From: Streptomyces sp. SBT349
GTDB taxonomy: Bacteria; Actinomycetota; Actinomycetes; Streptomycetales; Streptomycetaceae
Length of the DNA stretch: 42,642 bases
Direction of reading: 5' to 3'
Assembly (NCBI RefSeq): GCF_001083795.1
Contig: NZ_LAVK01000020.1
Coordinates: forward strand, 1 to 42,642
A program made the translations under genes and the position numbers. Positions within the stretch are counted from its first letter, which is position 1. Each line of letters opens with the position of its first letter. Below, piece by piece: positions 35,971-42,642 of the stretch. Under the pieces are notes generated by a model. It was given only the letters and a program-made list of their open reading frames with translations. It was not told the origin of the DNA and ran no database searches.

Positions 35971-38403
35971 CTACGCCGGGTGGAGCACGTACGTGCCCCC
36001 GGGCCGGGTGCCGAAGGCGACCACGTGGTCCTCCGGCCGGTCGGGCTCGGCACCCGTGACGTCCACACGCCCCGGCGTGCGGACGCGGACGGGGTTGCCC
36101 AGCCGGGAGCGCACGACGGCCCGCGTCACGCCGGACGAGGCCCACTCCAGGTCGATCTCGAAGCCGCCGCGCGCCACCAGCCCGCGGAAGGAGCCGGCGG
36201 GCCAGGCGGCGGGGAGGGCGGGGAGCAGCTCCACCTCGCCCGCGTGGCTCTGCATCAGCATCTCGGTGATCCCCGACACGCCGCCGAAGTTGCCGTCGAT
36301 CTGGAACGGCGGGTGCAGGTCGAAGAGGTTGGGCGCGGTGCGGGCCGGGGTGAGCAGCTCGGTGAGCCGCTCGTAGGCGCGCACGGGGTCCAGCAGCCGC
36401 GCCCACATGTTGATCTTCCAGGCGAGCGACCACCCCGTGCCGGCGGCGCCGCGCAGCTCCAGGGTCTTCACGGCGGCGGCGGCGAGCTCGGGGGTGCCCC
36501 GGGGGGTGATCTGCGCGCTGGGGAACACCCCGTACAGGTGGGAGACGTGCCGGTTCTTGACGAGCGCGGCCTCCTCCCAGTCCACCAGCCACTCCTGGAG
36601 CTGGCCGAGGTAGCCGATCTGCATCGGCGCCAGCCGGCCGCGGACCTCGCCGACCCGCTCGGCGAGGCCGCGGTCCCGGTCGAGCACGTCGCTGGCCTGC
36701 CGGAACGCGTCGAAGAGGTCACGCAGCAGTTGCATGTCCATGGTCGGCCCGGCGCAGATGCTGACGCTCTCGCCCTCGTCCTGGTGGTGGGTGACCTCCG
36801 GCGAGTGCGAGGGGTTGGTGACCAGCCAGCCGGTCCGCGCGTCCTCGACCAGGGTGTCGAGGAAGAACCGCACCGCGCCCCTCATCACCGGGAAATTGCG
36901 GGCGAGGGATCCGGTGTCCCCGGTGAAGAGGTAGTGGTCCCACAGCATCAGGCTGACCCAGGCGCCGCCGGTGGGCCACATGCCGTACTGGGCGTAGTCC
37001 ACGGGCGCGGTGCCGCGCCAGCCGTCGGTGTTGTGGTGGAGCACCCAGCCGGGGGCGTCGTAGAGCGCCCTGGCGGTGCGCGCGCCGGACTCGGCCAGCT
37101 CGTGGATCATGTCCACCGCCGGGTCCCAGCACTCGGCGAGGTTCGCGGGCCCGGCCGGCCAGTAGTTCATCTCGAAGTTGATGTTGACGGTGTACTTGGA
37201 CTCCCAGGCCGGGTTCATGCTGTCGTTCCACAGGCCCTGGAGGTTGGCGGGCTGGCCGGGGGCGCGGGAGCAGGAGGCCAGCAGGTAGCGGCCGTACTGG
37301 AAGTACAGCGCGGCGAGTTGCGGGTCGCCGCCGTCCGCGAAGAGCCCGATCCGCTCGTCCGTGGGCAGGGTCACGCGGTCGGAGGTGCCCAGATCGATGT
37401 CGACGCGGGTGAACAGCCGCCGGTGGTCGGCCACATGGCGTTCCCGCAGCCGGGCGTAGGGCTTCCCCGCGGCCGGCTCCAGGTGGCGGCGGGCGCGGGC
37501 GACCGGGTCGGCGCCGACGTCCAGGTAGCTGCGGTAGCTGGTGGCCAGGGAGATGACCAGGGTGACCGCGTCGGACTCCGCCACGGTCAGGGCACCTTCG
37601 GCGCCGGTGCTCACCCGCCCGCCCTCGGCGACCGCGCGGGCGACGGCGCGGAAACGCACCGAGCCGGGGAGTCCGAACCAGTCCCCGCTGATCCCGTCCA
37701 GCGCGATCGTGCTCGCGTCGACGGCCGAGCCGGTGGCCCGCTGGGGGGTGGTGAACCGGGCCGTGAAGCCGACGGCCCCCGGGGCGTCCGCGGTCAGCCG
37801 CGCGACGAGGACCTGGTCGGGGGCGCTGGCGAAGACCTCCCGGGTGTGGCGCACGCCGCCGCGGGTGTAGCGGACGCGGGTGATGGCGGTCTCCAGGTCG
37901 AGCTCGCGCTCGTAGTCGCCGACCTCGCCGGCCCCGGCGAGGGCGAGTTCGAGGTCGCCGAGCACCTGGTATGCCGCCTGCTCGGAGGGGGTGCCGAGGA
38001 AGTGGGCGTCGGCGAGGACCTGCGCCTGGTGCCACTTCTCCTCCACCACCAGGCGGCGGATCTCCTCCAGGTACTCCCCGGCGTCGGGCCGGGCGTAGTC
38101 GTGCGGGCCGCCGGCCCACAGGCTGTCCTCGTTGAGTTGCAGGCGTTCGGTGCCGGTGCCGCCGAAGACCATGGCGCCGAGGCGGCCGTTGCCGACGGGG
38201 AGCGCCTGGAGCCACTCCCCGGCCGGGGCGGTGTACCACAGCCGCAGGGGGTTGGGGCCGTGTCCGCCGGCCCCGGGCGCTCCCCCGGGTGTCGCCCCGT
38301 CGGGGGCGTGCTCGGCGGCCCCGGCGGTCCGGGCGGACAGGGCGGTGGCCGCAGCGCCGGCTCCGGCGGTGGCCAGGACATGGCGTCGGGAGAACTCAGG
38401 CAT
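35971..38403 (-). CDS. GH95 enzyme, Tat-exported; L-galactosidase-like residue
   Basis: An 810-residue inverting glycosidase with a twin-arginine signal (S5-R6-R7-H-V-L). The GH95 architecture is complete: N-terminal sandwich (PVGNGRLGAMVFGG; LNEDSLWAGGP), (alpha/alpha)6 barrel and C-terminal sandwich. Catalytic residues match: N407 and N409 (NINFEMNYW), acid E536 (PSHSPE) and D703 (QIDGNFGG). Two residues before N407 is T405, where 1,2-alpha-L-fucosidases have histidine (H419 in the Bifidobacterium enzyme). In a studied Bacteroides GH95, threonine there goes with alpha-L-galactose, so I favour an alpha-L-galactosidase (recalled residue mapping). ATG 38403 has GGAG 8 bases upstream. The 66-base gap before it holds nothing recognisable. 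Confidence 0.88.
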   Translation of the reverse strand: MPEFSRRHVLATAGAGAAATALSARTAGAAEHAPDGATPGGAPGAGGHGPNPLRLWYTAPAGEWLQALPVGNGRLGAMVFGGTGTERLQLNEDSLWAGGPHDYARPDAGEYLEEIRRLVVEEKWHQAQVLADAHFLGTPSEQAAYQVLGDLELALAGAGEVGDYERELDLETAITRVRYTRGGVRHTREVFASAPDQVLVARLTADAPGAVGFTARFTTPQRATGSAVDASTIALDGISGDWFGLPGSVRFRAVARAVAEGGRVSTGAEGALTVAESDAVTLVISLATSYRSYLDVGADPVARARRHLEPAAGKPYARLRERHVADHRRLFTRVDIDLGTSDRVTLPTDERIGLFADGGDPQLAALYFQYGRYLLASCSRAPGQPANLQGLWNDSMNPAWESKYTVNINFEMNYWPAGPANLAECWDPAVDMIHELAESGARTARALYDAPGWVLHHNTDGWRGTAPVDYAQYGMWPTGGAWVSLMLWDHYLFTGDTGSLARNFPVMRGAVRFFLDTLVEDARTGWLVTNPSHSPEVTHHQDEGESVSICAGPTMDMQLLRDLFDAFRQASDVLDRDRGLAERVGEVRGRLAPMQIGYLGQLQEWLVDWEEAALVKNRHVSHLYGVFPSAQITPRGTPELAAAAVKTLELRGAAGTGWSLAWKINMWARLLDPVRAYERLTELLTPARTAPNLFDLHPPFQIDGNFGGVSGITEMLMQSHAGEVELLPALPAAWPAGSFRGLVARGGFEIDLEWASSGVTRAVVRSRLGNPVRVRTPGRVDVTGAEPDRPEDHVVAFGTRPGGTYVLHPA

Positions 38404-38469
38404 GGGTCGGCTCCGGTCGTGTCTCGGGGACGGCGCGGTCGACGGCGGTCGGCGGCGCCGGGTCCGTGG

Positions 38470-39666
38470 TCATCGGCGTCTTCCCGCACGGTGGCGGGCG
38501 TCGAGCTCGTCCAGCAGCGCCCGGTGCGGTCGGCCCTCGGCCAGCCCCTCGCGCAGCAGCTCCGAGGCGGCCTGCTGGAACGAGGGGTAGCCGGGCCAGC
38601 GCGGGCGCACCCAGGCGCGCTCCACGGTGGCGAGGGTGGAGCGGTAGAAGCCGCCCCACTGGTCGTTGGTCCAGGGGTCGGTCCAGGCCGACCGGGCGGC
38701 GGGCTGTCCGCCGGTGACGGGGAACAGCCCGCGCTGCACCGGGTCGGCGAGCAGCCGCCGGAGGTGGTCGCGGACCGCGGAGCGCGCGGCGGCGTCGCCC
38801 GTCCGCCGGCTGGAGACCGCGAGCCCGGTGCCGCCGAGCACGCTGCCCGGGGGGTCGCCGGGCAGCCAGGCGGGCGGGGCGGAGAACGCCAGCGGGTAGG
38901 GGCCCGAGCGCGTGTAGGTCACATAGCCGTGCACCAGCGGGCAGTACCCCGGTCCCTGCCCGGCGGCCATCGCCCGCAGCACGGCGACCGGGTCGGCGGA
39001 GCCCAGCCCCGGCGGGGTCCTGGCGGCGAGCACCGCCATGGTCTCCAGGGCGGCGAGCCCCTGTTCGCGCGGGAACGGGCTGTCCTCCTCCCCGTCCCGG
39101 GCGGGCTCCCCGCCCTGGGCCAGGCAGAGCGAGAGGAAGGTGAGGAAGGCGTGCGGCCCGCCCAGGCAGAGGGTGACCGGCACCTCGCGTGGCAGCGCGC
39201 ACACCTCTTCCCAGGTGCGGGGCAGGTCCCGCTCCCCCATCAGGTCCGGGCGGACGGCGGCGACCTGGGCGGCGGCGTCCAGCGGCAGCGCCCAGGTGCG
39301 GTCGTCCAGGACGTAGCTGTCGAAGCTGGGGCCGACGCTGCGCTCGCGCCAGGCCGCCAGCTCGGTGGGGCCGAAGAGCACCTCCATCGCCACGAGGCAG
39401 CCCGCCTCGACCGCGCCGCCGAGCCCGGAGTGGTCGACGACGAGGAGGTCGTAGTCGGCGGCCAGCGCGGCGATCGGCGTCGACTCGAACCCGGACAGCG
39501 GCTGCCGGTCCCAGCGCAGCGGGCGGCCGACCGTCTCGCATCCGGGCGGCACCGAGGCATCGATCCGGCTCAGCTCCTCCAGCGGGCCGTAGCCGCGCGG
39601 GTGGTCCCACGTGAGGCCGCGCAGTTCGCCGACCGCCGTGGGCGGCGCCATCGCCGGGGCCGTCAT
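38470..39666 (-). CDS. Solute-binding-protein homologue without export signal
   Basis: A 398-residue protein with the family-1 sugar-binding-protein fold pattern (LLVVDHSGLGG; WALPLDAAAQVAAVRPDLM; RTWEEVCAL; GTGLAVSS; and a C-terminal WPGYPSFQQAASELLREGL). It starts MTAPAMAPPTAVGELRG with no signal peptide, twin arginine or lipobox, so it is predicted to stay in the cytoplasm. The start is fixed by an ATGA overlap with the CoA-transferase homologue and GGGGAGG just upstream. The pair therefore seems to work together. A cytoplasmic binding-protein fold may serve as a sensor, carrier or enzyme subunit; I do not know its function. Loss of a signal by mis-sited start is unlikely because the upstream frame encodes only arginine-rich residues. 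Confidence 0.65.
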   Translation of the reverse strand: MTAPAMAPPTAVGELRGLTWDHPRGYGPLEELSRIDASVPPGCETVGRPLRWDRQPLSGFESTPIAALAADYDLLVVDHSGLGGAVEAGCLVAMEVLFGPTELAAWRERSVGPSFDSYVLDDRTWALPLDAAAQVAAVRPDLMGERDLPRTWEEVCALPREVPVTLCLGGPHAFLTFLSLCLAQGGEPARDGEEDSPFPREQGLAALETMAVLAARTPPGLGSADPVAVLRAMAAGQGPGYCPLVHGYVTYTRSGPYPLAFSAPPAWLPGDPPGSVLGGTGLAVSSRRTGDAAARSAVRDHLRRLLADPVQRGLFPVTGGQPAARSAWTDPWTNDQWGGFYRSTLATVERAWVRPRWPGYPSFQQAASELLREGLAEGRPHRALLDELDARHRAGRRR

Positions 39667-40562
39667 GACGCCTCCCCGCGGACGCCGAGGGAGTCCTCGG
39701 CGAGCAGCGGCCACATCCGGTGCCCGGGTCCGCCGGGGCCCGCCCGGGAGCCTTCGCGCCGGGCCCGCGGGGCGGTGCCGTTCCCGGGGTCAGGGGAGGC
39801 GGGCGCGGCCTCGACGCCGTGCCGCGCGAACGTCTCCAGCCACTCGGCGGTGGTGCGGCGCGGCAGCCGCAGCCGGACCAGCGCGGTGATCTCCTCCCGG
39901 CAGTTGTGGCCCTTGGCCTCCCGGCCGCCCAGTTCGGGCAGGTCGAGGGCGTCGCCGAGCGGGTCGAGCGGCGGCATGGCCAGGGCGAGATGGCCGTCCT
40001 TGGTGGCGAACACCCGCCGCGGGGCGCGGACCCGGGTGTGGCCGGGCGCCCCCGCCGCTCGCGCCGGGTGCCCGGCGGTCACCGAGACGAGCCGGCCCTC
40101 GCCGGTGCGCTCCCGGTGCAGCAGGGCGCCCAGCGTCCCCTCCATGGCCGAGTCGGCGGCGAGCGTCTCGTCGGCCTGCGGCCCGGTGGCGCCCCGTTCG
40201 CAGACCGCGACATAGACGAGGCCGGGGTTGGCCCGGCGGATCGTCGTGTGGTCCACGCCGAGCCGCTCGGCCACACCGGGCGGGTAGTCCTGGAGGAGGA
40301 CGTCCGCGTCGCGGGCCAGGGCGAGCACCACCGACCGCCCCCGGGCGGTGGCGAGGTTCACCGTGAGGGACAGTCCGTCGCGGGCGGGCGGGGGAAGGGC
40401 CGCGGCGGGTCCGGTGGCCCGCGCCCGGCCCTCCCCGGCGTGGTCCGGCCGCTGCTCCACCGTGACCACGTCGGCGCCGAGGTCGCCCAGGCGCCTGGCC
40501 GTCCGCGGCCCGGCCCTGGTGACCGACAGGTCGACCACCCGGTAGCCGTCCAGAATTCCCAT
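39663..40562 (-). CDS. Shortened class III CoA-transferase homologue (CaiB/BaiF)
   Basis: A 299-residue CaiB/BaiF-type protein; normal members are about 400. The N-terminal CoA-binding Rossmann region is kept (RVVDLSVTRAGPRTARRLGDLGADVVTVE -like start, then RSVVLALARDADVLLQDYPPG and GLVYVAVCERGATGP). After GATGP the usual segment with the catalytic aspartate (a YD...Q pattern) appears to be missing, and the sequence jumps to EGTLGALLHRERTGEG. CoA transfer by the standard mechanism is therefore doubtful. GGAGGG precedes ATG 40562. It is first in a four-gene operon with a binding-protein homologue, GH95 and the lyase. Upstream lies an 8-base tandem repeat. Confidence 0.75.
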   Translation of the reverse strand: MGILDGYRVVDLSVTRAGPRTARRLGDLGADVVTVEQRPDHAGEGRARATGPAAALPPPARDGLSLTVNLATARGRSVVLALARDADVLLQDYPPGVAERLGVDHTTIRRANPGLVYVAVCERGATGPQADETLAADSAMEGTLGALLHRERTGEGRLVSVTAGHPARAAGAPGHTRVRAPRRVFATKDGHLALAMPPLDPLGDALDLPELGGREAKGHNCREEITALVRLRLPRRTTAEWLETFARHGVEAAPASPDPGNGTAPRARREGSRAGPGGPGHRMWPLLAEDSLGVRGEAS

Positions 40563-40580
40563 GGTGCTTCCCTCCGTTGT

Positions 40581-40628
40581 CCCGTTGTCCCGATATCCCG
40601 ATATCCCGATATCCCGATGTCCCGATGT
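40581..40628. repeat. 8-base tandem repeat, six units
   Basis: Six consecutive 8-base units: CCCGTTGT, three of CCCGATAT, then two of CCCGATGT. The array begins 18 bases before the CoA-transferase start codon and fills much of the 119-base gap to the beta-helix gene. Such arrays change length by slippage and here would alter the 5' leader or promoter of the downstream operon. Confidence 0.85.
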
Positions 40629-40681
40629 TCGTCGTCCGCCCGCGGTGGGCCGGTGGCCGTTCCGGCCCGTTCAGGCGGCCG

Positions 40682-42544
40682 TCAGTCCGTCGCCTCGGGC
40701 ACCGGGTAGGGGAAGGAGTCGTCGACGCCGATCCGGTCGTACTCCATCCGCGAGGTGTCGAAGCCCTCCTGCCAGTTGGCGTTCTCCACCGTGTTGCACT
40801 GGTAGCTCTGGTACTTGTCGTCGGTGACCTCGCCGACCTCGATGTCGGCGAAGCTGAATCCGCAGCCGCCGGCGTCCATGTGCACGCCGCGGGTGCCGCT
40901 GTCGGGCATCGAGTCGTCCGGGATGACGTCGCCGATGACGACCTGCCGCACGTGGTTGTCGATCGGGTGCGGCTCGGCGTTGTCGACGCCGTAGGTGTAG
41001 AAGGCGCCCATGTCGCCGCTGTCCAGCCCGACTTCCTCGATGCGCAGGTACTCGAAGACGTTGTCGCGGGCGTAGTTGTCCTCGGCGGCGACCTCGGGGC
41101 GCACCTCCAGGCTCACCCCGTAGCGGGCGCTGTGCTCGATCAGGCTGTGGCTGACCACGTTCCGGCCGGTGTTCATCAGCTCCACGCCGGAGGCGTCCCC
41201 GGGCACCAACTCGCCGTAGTGGGTGATGTAGTTGTTGGTGAACAGGTGGCCGTAGGAGGTGTCGCCCTCGCCCGGGTAGGGGCCCTCGACCTTGATGCCG
41301 TCGGCGCCGATGTTCTCCAGCAGGCTGCTCTCGACGGTCAGTCCCTCGTTGGCGAAGAGGGCGTAGACGGCGTGGTAGCCCGTGTCGGAGATGCGCATCC
41401 GCGACAGGGTGATGTCCCGGCTGTTGGTGACCGTCACCGCGCCGAAGCGGTTGCGGGGCATCTCGATCTGCCGGTCGTACTCCGGGTACTCGTGGGCGTA
41501 GCCGGAGTCGCCCTCGCTGATCCAGCCGAAGCGGTACCAGTCGACGAAGTCGCTGTACTGGAGGGCGAGTCCGTCGAAGGTGATGTTCTCCACGCGGTGC
41601 TCGGGGCTGCTGCCCGCCAGCTCGATGAGCGTGTCCGCGACCGGCGCCATGATCTCGGCGTCCTCGATGTCGCCGCGCGGCTTGTAGTAGAGCTGGCCCG
41701 CGTCGTAGTCGAGGTAGTACTCGCCGGCCTGGTCCAGGAAGTCCAGGGAGTTCTGGAGGAAGTACCGTGATCCGCTCCGGCTGTTGATCAGCGCGTAGCG
41801 CGTCCAGTGCTCCATGGTCAGCTGGTTGTCGTCCCAGGAGGGGTTCTGGATCGGCACGGTGTCCGTGAACCAGCTCCAGCTGCCGCCCGACCAGATGAAG
41901 ACCTCGGCGTCGTCGAGGTCCCAGGTCGGGTCCCACTCACCGGGGTTGGAGTACAACCACTGGTGCACGGCCTCCTTTTCCGGCTCCTTCAGCACGGAGA
42001 ACAGGTAGGGCGCCCACTCCTCGTCCGTGGCGCGGTTGGGGTAACGGGCGGTGGTGGCCCGCCGGCCGTCCTCGAAGAGAGTGTGGAACGGGTTGTCCGT
42101 GCCGACCTCGGCGCGGTAGATGCCGTCCTGGTACTCCTCCCAGTCGGTGACCCGCTCGGCGCCGACGACACGCGCCTCGCCGGGGCCGTCGTAGCTGCGG
42201 TAGACGACCTGGTGGCCGCGCGTTCCCGAGTCGTTCTCGTCGAACTCCAGGGCCTGGTCCACCTGGTAGTCGCCGGCCCGCAGGTTCACCACGATGTCGC
42301 AGCGCATCCGCCGGGTCAGGCCCTCCTCGCGCAGGTGGTCGCGGGCGTGCTCGATCGTCTGCCAGGCGTCGTCCTTGTCGCCCTCGGCCCGGTCGCTGCC
42401 GTCCGGGGAGACGAAGAACTGCCGGGGCTCGCACGCCTCGGCGGCGGTGCTGGCGTCCCCGGGCAGCGCCGCGCCGGCGACCAGCAGCAGGGTGCTCGCC
42501 GCCAGCGCCGGAAGGCTCCGGTTGCGTCTACGGGTTCTGGACAA
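40682..42544 (-). CDS. GH141-like right-handed beta-helix protein, secreted
   Basis: A 620-residue exported protein. A Sec-type signal (basic SRTRRRN, hydrophobic LPALAASTLLLVAGAAL, cleavage near ASTAAEA) is followed by the opening FFVSPDGSD, DENDSG and TARYPN motifs seen in GH141, then parallel beta-helix repeats (ITLSRMRISDTGYHAVY, LLENIGADGIKV, GVELMNTGRNVVSHS). The founding GH141 member is an alpha-L-fucosidase acting on RG-II; fucose or another residue is possible here. I choose TTG 42544 with AAGGAG 8 bases upstream, although the frame is open to 42607. Same strand as the CoA-transferase operon, 119 bases apart, perhaps co-transcribed. Bases 42545-42642 upstream show no clear promoter. 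Confidence 0.7.
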   Translation of the reverse strand: MSRTRRRNRSLPALAASTLLLVAGAALPGDASTAAEACEPRQFFVSPDGSDRAEGDKDDAWQTIEHARDHLREEGLTRRMRCDIVVNLRAGDYQVDQALEFDENDSGTRGHQVVYRSYDGPGEARVVGAERVTDWEEYQDGIYRAEVGTDNPFHTLFEDGRRATTARYPNRATDEEWAPYLFSVLKEPEKEAVHQWLYSNPGEWDPTWDLDDAEVFIWSGGSWSWFTDTVPIQNPSWDDNQLTMEHWTRYALINSRSGSRYFLQNSLDFLDQAGEYYLDYDAGQLYYKPRGDIEDAEIMAPVADTLIELAGSSPEHRVENITFDGLALQYSDFVDWYRFGWISEGDSGYAHEYPEYDRQIEMPRNRFGAVTVTNSRDITLSRMRISDTGYHAVYALFANEGLTVESSLLENIGADGIKVEGPYPGEGDTSYGHLFTNNYITHYGELVPGDASGVELMNTGRNVVSHSLIEHSARYGVSLEVRPEVAAEDNYARDNVFEYLRIEEVGLDSGDMGAFYTYGVDNAEPHPIDNHVRQVVIGDVIPDDSMPDSGTRGVHMDAGGCGFSFADIEVGEVTDDKYQSYQCNTVENANWQEGFDTSRMEYDRIGVDDSFPYPVPEATD

Positions 42545-42642
42545 AACGGGATCTCCTTGTGTCTCGGAACGGCGGCTCGTCCGGTCCGGGGAACGGGGGG
42601 TGTCCATGCGGCTCCGAGGGTGCGGGAGCCGGGGCCGGTATC

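Noticed and set aside
37968-37977. TGGTATGCCG inside the GH95 gene as a GntR site
   Set aside because: It matches the motif but lies mid-gene, far from any start; I treat it as chance.
34573-40215. A 1,880-codon open frame on the plus strand
   Set aside because: It lies opposite the lyase, GH95, binding-protein and CoA-transferase genes. It has the low-complexity Gly/Ala/Arg/Val composition of an antisense frame in GC-rich DNA and no domain pattern.
40581-40628. A CRISPR array
   Set aside because: The units are 8 bases with no spacers; it is a simple tandem repeat.

Overview
The DNA is very GC-rich, with strong third-position G/C bias, many GTG starts, several twin-arginine export signals and 4-base stop/start overlaps. 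This points to a high-GC actinomycete, most likely Streptomyces or a close relative. Nearly the whole window is one accessory locus for breaking down a complex plant glycan. I saw no RNA genes, insertion sequences, phage genes or CRISPR arrays.

Layout. (1) 1-9.5 kb: a GH78 alpha-L-rhamnosidase, a convergent LacZ-type GH2 enzyme, a 5'-truncated GH127 remnant, a second GH78 and its DeoR-family regulator. (2) 9.5-16 kb: a divergent unit driven from a shared promoter region with two perfect TGTTC-N4-GAACA palindromes. It encodes a GH127-like enzyme, two tandem GH28 pectin hydrolases and an acetyltransferase fused to a helical domain. (3) 16-19.8 kb: an unrecognised sandwich-plus-barrel protein, divergent from a Tat-exported sugar-binding protein. 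(4) 19.8-30.8 kb, minus strand: a tightly packed operon of nine genes. In transcription order these are a DapA/NanA-family lyase, a lipoprotein family-5 binding protein, two permeases, two ATPases, a four-Asp-box beta-propeller, and two DUF5060-type proteins. (5) 30.9-33.7 kb: a GntR/FCD regulator and a GH127 beta-L-arabinofuranosidase-type enzyme. (6) 33.6-42.5 kb, minus strand: a GH141-like beta-helix protein, then a shortened CoA-transferase homologue, a signal-less binding-protein homologue, a GH95 enzyme and a multidomain pectate-lyase-like protein.

How it may work (inference). Exported enzymes (a Tat GH28, a Tat PL1-like lyase, a Tat GH95 and a Sec GH141-like protein) open the polymer outside the cell. 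The peptide-type ABC importer, and perhaps the orphan sugar-binding protein, take up oligosaccharides. Signal-less GH78, GH2, GH127, GH28 and DUF5060 proteins finish them in the cytoplasm. Two regulatory circuits can be read from the DNA: DeoR acting on the 9.5-9.7 kb palindromes, and GntR acting on YGGYATRCCA sites at 18.2 and 30.8-30.9 kb.

The enzyme set (rhamnosidase, galactosidase, polygalacturonase, pectate lyase, GH127, GH95 with an L-galactosidase-like residue, GH141-like, a keto-acid lyase) overlaps unusually well with the sugars of rhamnogalacturonan II. The best hypothesis for the window is therefore an actinobacterial system for RG-II or a similarly complex pectin. Several RG-II-specific families are not seen, so this is not established.
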